Assembly: GCF_008364795.1 (NCBI RefSeq)
Contig: NZ_VTTM01000001.1
Coordinates: 1,173,456 to 1,237,455 of the forward strand
DNA: 64,000 nt
Reading direction: 5' to 3'
Source of the DNA: Azospirillum oryzae
GTDB lineage: Bacteria; Pseudomonadota; Alphaproteobacteria; Azospirillales; Azospirillaceae
Shown: in pieces, positions 1 to 6,183 of the stretch
How the letters are laid out: each line of letters starts with the position of its first letter
Numbering within the stretch: the first letter of the stretch is position 1
Program-made: the position numbers and the translations under genes
The notes under the pieces: model-generated
What the model saw: the letters and a program-made list of their open reading frames with translations, nothing else
Databases searched by the model: none
Told to the model about the DNA's origin: nothing

Positions 1-223
1 GCTCCACGGTCGCCAAACCCGATGGCCGGCCTCGGACGGCCGTCGCCCATCAGCGCAACTCTTTGTAAGCAAAAGAGTTTTCTACGCAGCCGAACCGCCC
101 GCACCAATGGCCGGCCACGCCCGAGCGGTGGCCCGCCCCCCTTAAACTGCGGATTCCAGACGGAAAAACCGCAGCGCTATGACTTTTTTCAGGGGTTGCC
201 TTCCCAGGGGGCTTTCTGGCAAG
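1..223. other. Left-edge gene-free stretch
   Basis: I see no credible gene here. The only structure is a low-GC perfect inverted repeat at 57-79, with 8-bp arms AACTCTTT and AAAGAGTT around a 7-nt loop. It could be a weak terminator for a gene lying to the left of the window. The short open frames across this stretch overlap each other and have the composition of shadow frames. Confidence 0.4.
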
Positions 224-250
224 AAAAAGGCCGCTGAAGTCAGCGGCCTT
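224..250 (-). terminator. Intrinsic terminator of the candidate sRNA
   Basis: A 9-bp GGCCGCTGA/TCAGCGGCC stem (229-237 with 240-248) is followed on the minus strand by five T residues (228-224). On the plus strand the hairpin has no T run, so it works for minus-strand transcription. No protein gene lies upstream on that strand, which supports a non-coding transcript ending here. Confidence 0.7.
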
Positions 251-373
251 GAGTTTAGGGAGGAAACGCCCAAGAAGGGCGAAGCAGCAATCGCTTGCTG
301 CACTGCAACAGTATCAGAACCCGGGGGTCCTGCAACCCCCAAAGCCGGCCCCTGCGTGGGGCCGCAGCTTTTG
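224..373 (-). ncRNA. Candidate structured small RNA
   Basis: Read on the minus strand, this stretch forms a run of hairpins and then an intrinsic terminator. In order they are: GGCCCC/GGGGCC at 347-363, inside an outer AAAGC/GCTTT pair; GGGGGT/ACCCCC at 323-340; a perfect 7-bp GCAGCAA/TTGCTGC stem closed by a GCGA tetraloop at 284-301; and GCCC/GGGC at 268-280. After these comes an unpaired TTTCCTCCCTAAA (255-267), which is complementary to Shine-Dalgarno sequences, and then the terminator at 224-248. No protein reading is convincing. A trans-acting regulator that blocks ribosome binding sites is inferred. It does not match 6S, SRP RNA, RNase P RNA or tmRNA as I know them. The 5' end is unknown and may lie up to about 440. 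Confidence 0.55.
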
Positions 374-520
374 GCGGGATCTGTTGCCGATCGGCCACAT
401 CAAGCCCGCTCCTTTCATCGGGACGCTGGCCGTTTTCCCCTCCCGCCCGTTACTCACCTGCGGCGTGCCGGTTCCCGTCAGCCGCCGCATCCCGACAGGC
501 AGCGGCGCGAGGAGCCAGCA

Positions 521-1309
521 TTGACCCTCATCCCACCATCCGCTTTCACGGAATTCGACGCGTTCACCGCGGCGCTGGACGGACGTATCCCCGCCCTGTT
601 CCTCGATTATGACGGAACGCTGGCCGCCATCGCGCCGCGCCCCGAATTGGCCGTCATGCCGGACGAGGCGCGCGCGGTGGTGCAGCGGCTGGCGGCACTT
701 TGCCCGGTCGCCTTCGTCAGCGGACGCGATCTGGATGACCTGATGTCGATGGTCGCGGTGGACGGGCTGGTCTATGCCGGCAGCCACGGCTTCGACCTGC
801 GCGGGCCGGACCTGCGTCGGCAGGTGGGGGTGGAGTATGTTCCCGACCTCGACGCGGCCGAACGGCTTCTGCGCGACCGGCTCGGCGGTATCGCCGGCGC
901 TCTGGTGGAACGCAAGCGCTTCGCCATCGCCATCCACACCCGTCAGGTCGCCCCGCCCGACAAGCCGCAGGTCGGCGAAGCCGTCCGCGTGGTGGCCGAG
1001 GCCCAGCCGCGCCTGCGCATGACCGGCGGCAAGGAACTGTTCGAGCTGCGCCCCAACCTGCCCTGGGACAAGGGCCGCGCCGTGGTCACCCTGCTGGAGA
1101 CGCTGGGGCTGGAGGGCAACGGCACCCTGCCGATCTATCTCGGCGACGACGAGACGGACGAGGACGCCTTCCGCGCGCTGGCCGGCCGGGGTATCGGCAT
1201 CCGGGTGATGGAAAGCCCGGCGGAGACCGCGGCGATCTGGAGCCTGCAGGATCCGGCGGAGGCCACGGCGTTCCTGGGGCGGCTTGCGGACTGGCTGGCG
1301 GAGGGGTAA
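521..1309 (+). CDS. otsB: Trehalose-6-phosphate phosphatase
   Basis: This 262-aa cytosolic HAD-superfamily enzyme removes phosphate from trehalose 6-phosphate, the last step of the OtsA/OtsB route to the osmoprotectant trehalose. Motif I is FLDYDGTLA, with the nucleophile and acid/base aspartates near residues 29 and 31. A conserved lysine lies in PWDKGRA, and the late motif GDDETDEDAF lies near residue 208. The open frame runs much further upstream. I chose TTG at 521 because GGAG sits just before it and the family's N-terminus begins a few residues ahead of motif I. No otsA is visible, so the synthase may lie left of the window or elsewhere. Confidence 0.9.
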   Translation: MTLIPPSAFTEFDAFTAALDGRIPALFLDYDGTLAAIAPRPELAVMPDEARAVVQRLAALCPVAFVSGRDLDDLMSMVAVDGLVYAGSHGFDLRGPDLRRQVGVEYVPDLDAAERLLRDRLGGIAGALVERKRFAIAIHTRQVAPPDKPQVGEAVRVVAEAQPRLRMTGGKELFELRPNLPWDKGRAVVTLLETLGLEGNGTLPIYLGDDETDEDAFRALAGRGIGIRVMESPAETAAIWSLQDPAEATAFLGRLADWLAEG

Positions 1310-1398
1310 TGGCCGGTGGGGGCTGAATTCGCCCCCATTCACCAAGCCTAAACCGTCAGCCCGCTATCCTGACCGCTCAACCAGCCGGGCAGCGCGTC

Positions 1399-1659
1399 AT
1401 GGACATCGGATCAGCCATTGGACCGGGCACCACCGCCACGCCCTACCGGCCGCAGGCCAGCGCGCTCGACGGCGCGCTCGACGGATTGCAGGACGCGCAG
1501 GCGCGGACCGACGCGGCGTCGGAGCAGATCGCGGCGGGCAACCTGGATCCGGCGGTGGTGCTTGACCTGACCTCCGCCCAGGTGGATTTCGCCGCGAACG
1601 CCAAGGTGCTGCAGGCGACGCAGGAGAACAGCCGCCGCCTGCTCGACATGCTGGCCTGA
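1399..1659 (+). CDS. Small flagellar rod/hook C-terminal-like protein
   Basis: This 86-aa protein has no signal peptide or membrane segment. Its second half (LTSAQVDFAANAKVLQA, then a helix ending RRLLDML) resembles the C-terminal helix shared by flagellar rod and hook proteins such as FlgB, FlgC and FlgE, where the AQ..F.AN.KVL pattern is typical. The N-terminal half is an Ala/Gln/Asp-rich helix rather than a rod domain. It stands alone with no flagellar gene nearby and converges with the next gene only 15 bp away. A role in flagellar assembly is inferred from the C-terminal motif only. Confidence 0.65.
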   Translation: MDIGSAIGPGTTATPYRPQASALDGALDGLQDAQARTDAASEQIAAGNLDPAVVLDLTSAQVDFAANAKVLQATQENSRRLLDMLA

Positions 1660-1674
1660 GACCCTGAACCCGGA

Positions 1675-1986
1675 TCAGCGCGGCTTGTTCGGGCCGTAAA
1701 TCTTGGGTTGGCTGAAGTTCAGGTGGTCGAGAAGCCCCTGGGTGGCGCAGCCGTCGACCGGCAGTTTCGCCGCGCGCTGGTAGGAGCGGATGGCCGTGCG
1801 GGTGCGTGATCCCATCTTGCCGTCGACCGTTCCGGCGTTGAAGCCGTGCTCGTTCAACGCCTCCTGCGCGCCGGAGATAAAGGCCCGGCGCATCTCGTCC
1901 GGCAGATTGTCGGTCTCGCAGGCCGCGAAGGCCGGGGTCGCCAGCAGCATGGCGCCGCACAGGGCCGGAAGAAGAAGTCGGTTCAT
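1675..1986 (-). CDS. Exported peptidoglycan-binding-domain protein
   Basis: This 103-aa protein has a clear signal peptide (MNRLLLPALCGAMLLATPAFA, cut near residue 22). One PG_binding_1-type repeat follows: a helix with QEALNEHGFNAGTVDGK, then SRTRTAIRSYQRAAKLP, the usual pattern for a small three-helix cell-wall-binding domain. No catalytic domain is attached, so it probably acts as a periplasmic wall-binding module. The frame is open further upstream, but the start at 1986 is the one that makes the signal peptide N-terminal. Its transcript converges with the small flagellar-like gene. Confidence 0.75.
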   Translation of the reverse strand: MNRLLLPALCGAMLLATPAFAACETDNLPDEMRRAFISGAQEALNEHGFNAGTVDGKMGSRTRTAIRSYQRAAKLPVDGCATQGLLDHLNFSQPKIYGPNKPR

Positions 1987-2072
1987 GGATCGGTTGCTCC
2001 AGATCGTTGGGGCCGCAGCCTGTTGAAACAGCCGAGCCCAGCCTTGCATTCCAGAATGCTGGGAATCAAAAA

Positions 2073-2100
2073 GGGCGGCCGCAAGCGGCCGCCCTTTTTT
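2073..2100 (-). terminator. Intrinsic terminator after prfB, bidirectional shape
   Basis: A perfect 10-bp stem GGGCGGCCGC/GCGGCCGCCC (2073-2082 with 2085-2094) has a 2-nt AA loop. It has T runs on both sides: six or more Ts on the plus side and five on the minus side. It sits 14 bp past the prfB stop, so its main job is probably to end prfB. Confidence 0.8.
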
Positions 2101-2113
2101 TCGTTCCGATCCG

Positions 2114-3245
2114 TCAGCCGCCGGCGGCGTGCGCATCGTCGCTCTGCCCCTTGATCCGCGAGGCGAGGGCCGCCTCCAGGAAGGGGTCGAGCGCACCGTC
2201 CAGCACCGCCTGACTCTGCGAGGTTTCCACCTCCGTCCGCAGATCCTTCACCATCTGGTAGGGGTGCAGGACATAGGAGCGGATCTGGTGGCCCCAGCCG
2301 ATGTCGGTCTTGGTGGCTTCCAGCGCGGCGGCGGCATCCTCGCGGATCTTCAGCTCGCGCTCGTACAGGCGGGCACGCAGCATGTCCCACGCCTTGGCGC
2401 GGTTCTTGTGCTGCGACCGTTCCTGCTGACAGCTCACCACGATGTTCGTCGGAATGTGCGTGATGCGCACCGCCGAGTCGGTCTTGTTGATGTGCTGGCC
2501 GCCGGCGCCCGACGCACGGTAGGTGTCGATGCGGCAGTCCTTCTCGTTGATCTCGATGTCGATCTTGTCGTCGATCACCGGGGATATCGAGACGGCGGCG
2601 AAGCTGGTCTGGCGCCGCGCCTGGCTGTCGAACGGGCTGATGCGCACCAGACGGTGCACGCCGGCCTCGGTCTTCAGCCAGCCATAGGCGTTGTGGCCCT
2701 TGATCTGAACGGTGGCCGACTTGATGCCGGCCTCTTCACCCGGCGTCTCGTCCAGCCACTCCGTCTTGTAGCCGTGCTGCTCCGCCCAGCGGGTGTACAT
2801 GCGCATCAGCATCAGCGCCCAGTCCTGGGCCTCCGTGCCGCCGGCGCCGGCATTCACCTCGACGAAGCAGTCGTTGGCATCGGCCTCGCCAGACAGCAGG
2901 CTTTCGATCTGCAGCTTGTTGGCGCGGTCGCGCAGGCCGTAGAGCTGGGCCTCGGCATCGGCGACGACGGTGGCGTCCCCTTCCGCCTCGCCCATCTCGA
3001 TCAGCTCGAGGCTGTCGGACAGGTCGCGCTCCAGCGCCCGATAACCGGCGACGGAGGTGTCGAGCTGGGTGCGCTCGCGCATGATGGTCTGGGCCCGCGT
3101 CGGGTCGTCCCAAAGCTTGGGATCCTCCGCGAGGTTGTTCAGTTCGTCGAGACGCCGCAGTGCATTGTCCCAGTCAAAGATGCCTCCTCAGCAGCGCCAG
3201 CGATTCTCTGATCTCGCCGGCGGCCGCTTCGATCTCGGCCCGCAT
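2114..3245 (-). CDS. prfB: Peptide chain release factor 2, made by programmed +1 frameshift
   Basis: RF2 recognises UGA and UAA stops and triggers peptide release. The gene is in two frames. Codons 1-23 run from ATG at 3245 (preceded by GAGGAGG) to CTT at 3179-3177, followed by an in-frame TGA at 3176-3174. Skipping one T continues as GAC TGG GAC in the second frame to 2114, giving about 376 aa. An internal AGGAGG lies exactly 3 nt before CTT TGA C, the classic RF2 autoregulatory site. The codon-recognition tripeptide SPF and the catalytic GGQ (in [11 protein letters not shown]) are intact. A single-frame call would lose the N-terminus and begin near 3082. Confidence 0.96.
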
Positions 3246-3605
3246 GGCGGTGCCTCCTCGTCAGCCAGAGTTGAAGGGTTTGTCGGCTGCATATGTAGCC
3301 GCTCGTTACCCGCCTTGCACCCCCTTAATGACCGCGGGCAGGACGACCGGACGCCCCTAATGGGAAGGCTTGCCACTTTCGTGTATGGCCCAGCCCCTGC
3401 TTGGAGGTCCTAACCGTTTGGGATCATCGGCCCGGTTCATTTCAGAGTACGTCCCAAATCCGGCCGCACAACCCTACCGCGGCGGCCGGGAATTCCCGAA
3501 ATCAAGGTTATGGTCGCCGTCGTTCCGCGCCTTTTTTGCGCGTTTCCGCGCGAGCCCTCTCTTGCGCGGATGCATGGACGCGCGACCACCTCTGCCGGGG
3601 GCATG
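3246..3605. other. Divergent intergenic region prfB / MBOAT gene
   Basis: This 360-bp stretch has no credible gene. It must hold the promoters for prfB (minus) and the MBOAT gene (plus). The prfB ribosome site GAGGAGG is at 3253-3259. I could not pick out strong -35/-10 pairs with confidence, and no extended hairpin is apparent. Confidence 0.5.
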
Positions 3606-5042
3606 ATGAGCTTCACCAGCCTGAATTTCCTGCTGTTCATCACCGTGTTCAGCGCCGGTTTCATGGCGCTGGCCCGCACCCGCGCCTTCACGCCCTTCCT
3701 GCTGGTGGCGAGCTACATCTTCTACGGCTATTGGGACTACCGGTTCTGCGGCCTGCTGGCGCTCAGCACCTTCATCGACTTCTATTGCGGGTTGAAGATC
3801 GCCGATTCCACCGACCGCCAGACCAGGAAATTCTATCTGTTCCTCAGCCTGGGCACCAACCTGGGCATGCTGTTCTTCTTCAAATACTACAATTTCTTCG
3901 CCGACAGCGCCGAGGTGGCGCTCGCCTCGCTGGGGATCGAGATCGGGCGGCGGACGCTCGACATCCTGCTGCCGGTCGGCATCTCCTTCTACACCTTCCA
4001 GAATCTCAGCTACGGCATCGACCTCTACACCGGTGAGTTGAAGCAGCCGGAACGCTCGCTGGTGCGCTATGCCAGCTTCGTCGCCTTCTTCCCGCAGCTG
4101 GTGGCCGGCCCCATCGTTCGGGCGCGCGACCTGCTGCCGCAGATCCAGCAGCGCCCGCGCGACATCCCGTTCGAGGAGCGCTTCGCCGGGCTGGAGAAGG
4201 TGATCTGGGGCTATTTCCTGAAGATCGGGCTGGCCGACAACGCCGCCGTGGTGGTCGACGCCCGCTTCCACCAGCCGGAGTTCTTCAACGCGCTCCAGCA
4301 TGTGATCGGGCTGATCTGCTTCTCGCTGCAGATCTACGGCGACTTCGCCGGCTATTCGCTGATCGCCATCGGGCTGGCGCAGATCTTCGGCTACACCATG
4401 TGCCCGAACTTCGCCCGGCCCTATTTCGCCACCGGCATGCGCGATTTCTGGCGGCGCTGGCACATCTCGCTGTCCACCTGGTTCCGCGACTACGTGTATG
4501 TGCCGATGGGCGGCAGCCGCACCCGCTGGCTGCGCATCCGCAACGTCGTCATCACCATGCTGATCTCCGGCCTGTGGCACGGCGCCAACTGGACCTTCGT
4601 CCTGTGGGGCGCGCTGCATGGCGGGCTGATGCTGGTGGAGGACGGCGCCCGCCGGCTGGCCGCCCTCAGCCCGGTGCGGCTCAGCGGTCCGGTGCTGGCT
4701 GCCGGGCGGCTGGTGATGGTCGGGCTGGTCTTCGCCGTGGTGACGCTGACCTGGCTTCCCTTCCGCGCCGACAGCCTGCACACCGTCTGGACCATCCTGG
4801 GCATCATCGCCGACGGCGATTTCGGGCTTCAGCAGGGCAACCAGCAGGCCAGTTCGCTTCTGCGCGTCGCCGTCACCGGGCTGATCGTGCTGATTGTCGA
4901 CGCGATGATCGAGCGCGGAGCCGGTCGTCGCTACGCCGGGATGAATGTGGTGGCGCGGTCGATGGCCTGCTCCGCCCTGATCCTGGTGATGCTGCTGTTC
5001 GGCAGCTTCGCCAACCACGCCTTCATCTACTTCCAGTTCTGA
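3606..5042 (+). CDS. MBOAT-family O-acyltransferase (AlgI-like)
   Basis: This 478-aa polytopic membrane protein belongs to the membrane-bound O-acyltransferases that carry acetyl groups across the inner membrane for polysaccharide acetylation. Visible family signatures are LPVGISFYTFQNLSYGID, FPQLVAGPIVRARDLLPQ, FWRRWHISLSTWFRDYVY, and the active-site histidine in SGLWHGANWTF near residue 324. Upstream ATGs exist, but the hydrophobic N-terminus and the GGGGG before it favour 3606 (or 3603). A secreted SGNH partner starts 19 bp downstream, the usual two-gene arrangement. The acetylated polymer cannot be named, since no glycosyltransferase or polysaccharide operon is adjacent. Confidence 0.9.
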   Translation: MSFTSLNFLLFITVFSAGFMALARTRAFTPFLLVASYIFYGYWDYRFCGLLALSTFIDFYCGLKIADSTDRQTRKFYLFLSLGTNLGMLFFFKYYNFFADSAEVALASLGIEIGRRTLDILLPVGISFYTFQNLSYGIDLYTGELKQPERSLVRYASFVAFFPQLVAGPIVRARDLLPQIQQRPRDIPFEERFAGLEKVIWGYFLKIGLADNAAVVVDARFHQPEFFNALQHVIGLICFSLQIYGDFAGYSLIAIGLAQIFGYTMCPNFARPYFATGMRDFWRRWHISLSTWFRDYVYVPMGGSRTRWLRIRNVVITMLISGLWHGANWTFVLWGALHGGLMLVEDGARRLAALSPVRLSGPVLAAGRLVMVGLVFAVVTLTWLPFRADSLHTVWTILGIIADGDFGLQQGNQQASSLLRVAVTGLIVLIVDAMIERGAGRRYAGMNVVARSMACSALILVMLLFGSFANHAFIYFQF

Positions 5043-5061
5043 CCGGACGGAGCCCCTTCCC

Positions 5062-6114
5062 ATGTATCGCCTTCTGGCTTGCATCGTGCTGATCCTCGCC
5101 ACCGTCACGGCGATGGACCGGGTCCTGGCATCGGCGCTGGGCGGCCTGCTGCTGCGCTCCAGCGACCGCTTCATGGCGATTTACCGCCCGTTCGAACCGG
5201 AAGCCGAATTGCCGGGCATCAAGCCGCCCGCCAAGCCGCCCGCCGACGGGGGGCAGCAGCCGAGCCCCCTGCTGGTGAAGGCCGCCCTGAAAGCGGAGCC
5301 GCGCCCGATCCCCGGTCCCGCCGACGTGCTGGTGCTCGGCAACTCGCGGGCGGACAATCATTTCCCCGTCTCCGCCCTGCAGGACATGACCTGCGGCCGG
5401 GCACTGAATTTGGGGATGGGCGGGGCGCCGACCGTGCTGTCGGCCCTGCTGTGGGAGGACTACGTCGAACGCCACGGCGCGCCGCGCCTGCTGGTTTTGG
5501 AGCCGACCGGCGTGGTCGACAACCCGCACGACCTCGCCGACCTGCCGCTGCTGGCCTACTACTCGCCGCGCATCGACGCCTTCGTCCGGCAGGAGAACGA
5601 GGAGCTGTGGATGGCCAACCACGCCTTCCACCTGATGACCTTCAACAACAACCAGACCATGCGGCTGATCGCCGGCCTGGTGAAGCCCGCCGCCGACCGC
5701 ACCCTGGTGGGCGCCATCCCCGAACCGATGAAGGCGCAGCTCGCCGCCGCGCCGGAAGAGGTGATGACCGCCAGTGACGCCAACTGGCAGGCGCTGGACC
5801 ACATCATCCGCAGCGCCCAGGCGCACGGCACCCGGGTGGCGGTGGTCATCACCCCCTATTTCCCGACCTATGCCGGCAAGCTGAAAAATTTCGACGCCTT
5901 CTTCGCCGAACTGAAGAGCCGCCTGCCAGCCGGCGTCACCGTGGTCGACGCCCGCCGCGCGGTGGACAAGGACGAGCTGTTCATGGACGCCCTGCACGTC
6001 AACGAGGATGGCGTGCACGCGATGTTCGCCGCACTGGAACCGGCGCTGCGCCCGCTCGGAACCTGCCCGGTGGACGCGCTGGCCTCGCTGTCGGCCGCAG
6101 GCACGACGCACTGA
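5062..6114 (+). CDS. SGNH/AlgJ-AlgX-like partner of the O-acyltransferase
   Basis: This 350-aa protein has an N-terminal membrane anchor or signal (residues 1-28), a Pro-rich linker near 50-65, and a periplasmic SGNH-hydrolase-like domain. The nucleophile block reads VLVLGNSRADN (Ser about 95), a later Asn/Gly block reads NLGMGGAP, and the Asp-x-x-His pair is in DALHVNEDG (about 309-312). In alginate and cellulose systems such proteins take acetyl from the MBOAT partner and place it on the polymer. GGAG precedes the ATG, and the 19-bp gap implies co-transcription. Deacetylation is the alternative activity, but the MBOAT linkage makes transfer more likely. Confidence 0.8.
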   Translation: MYRLLACIVLILATVTAMDRVLASALGGLLLRSSDRFMAIYRPFEPEAELPGIKPPAKPPADGGQQPSPLLVKAALKAEPRPIPGPADVLVLGNSRADNHFPVSALQDMTCGRALNLGMGGAPTVLSALLWEDYVERHGAPRLLVLEPTGVVDNPHDLADLPLLAYYSPRIDAFVRQENEELWMANHAFHLMTFNNNQTMRLIAGLVKPAADRTLVGAIPEPMKAQLAAAPEEVMTASDANWQALDHIIRSAQAHGTRVAVVITPYFPTYAGKLKNFDAFFAELKSRLPAGVTVVDARRAVDKDELFMDALHVNEDGVHAMFAALEPALRPLGTCPVDALASLSAAGTTH

Positions 6115-6148
6115 CCGCGACAGCATCGTTCCGTAGCGAATACAAAAA

Positions 6149-6180
6149 GGGGCACCCACAGTGGGCGCCCCTCTTCTTTT
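6149..6180. terminator. Bidirectional intrinsic terminator
   Basis: GGGGC-A-CCCA (6149-6158) pairs with TGGG-C-GCCCC (6162-6171) around a 3-nt loop. TCTTCTTTT follows on the plus side, and a run complementary to AAAAA lies on the minus side. It separates the convergent acetylation pair and the PBP1A gene. Confidence 0.75.
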
Positions 6181-6183
6181 GGC

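Noticed and set aside
224..440. 6S RNA, tmRNA or SRP RNA as identity of the structured transcript
   Set aside because: The long paired arms and central bubble of 6S, the tag reading frame of tmRNA, and the GGAAG/AGCAG symmetric loop of SRP RNA are not present.
179..520. Upstream extension of otsB
   Set aside because: The added residues resemble no trehalose phosphatase, and the stretch is explained by the structured minus-strand RNA and its terminator. GGAG before TTG 521 fits better.
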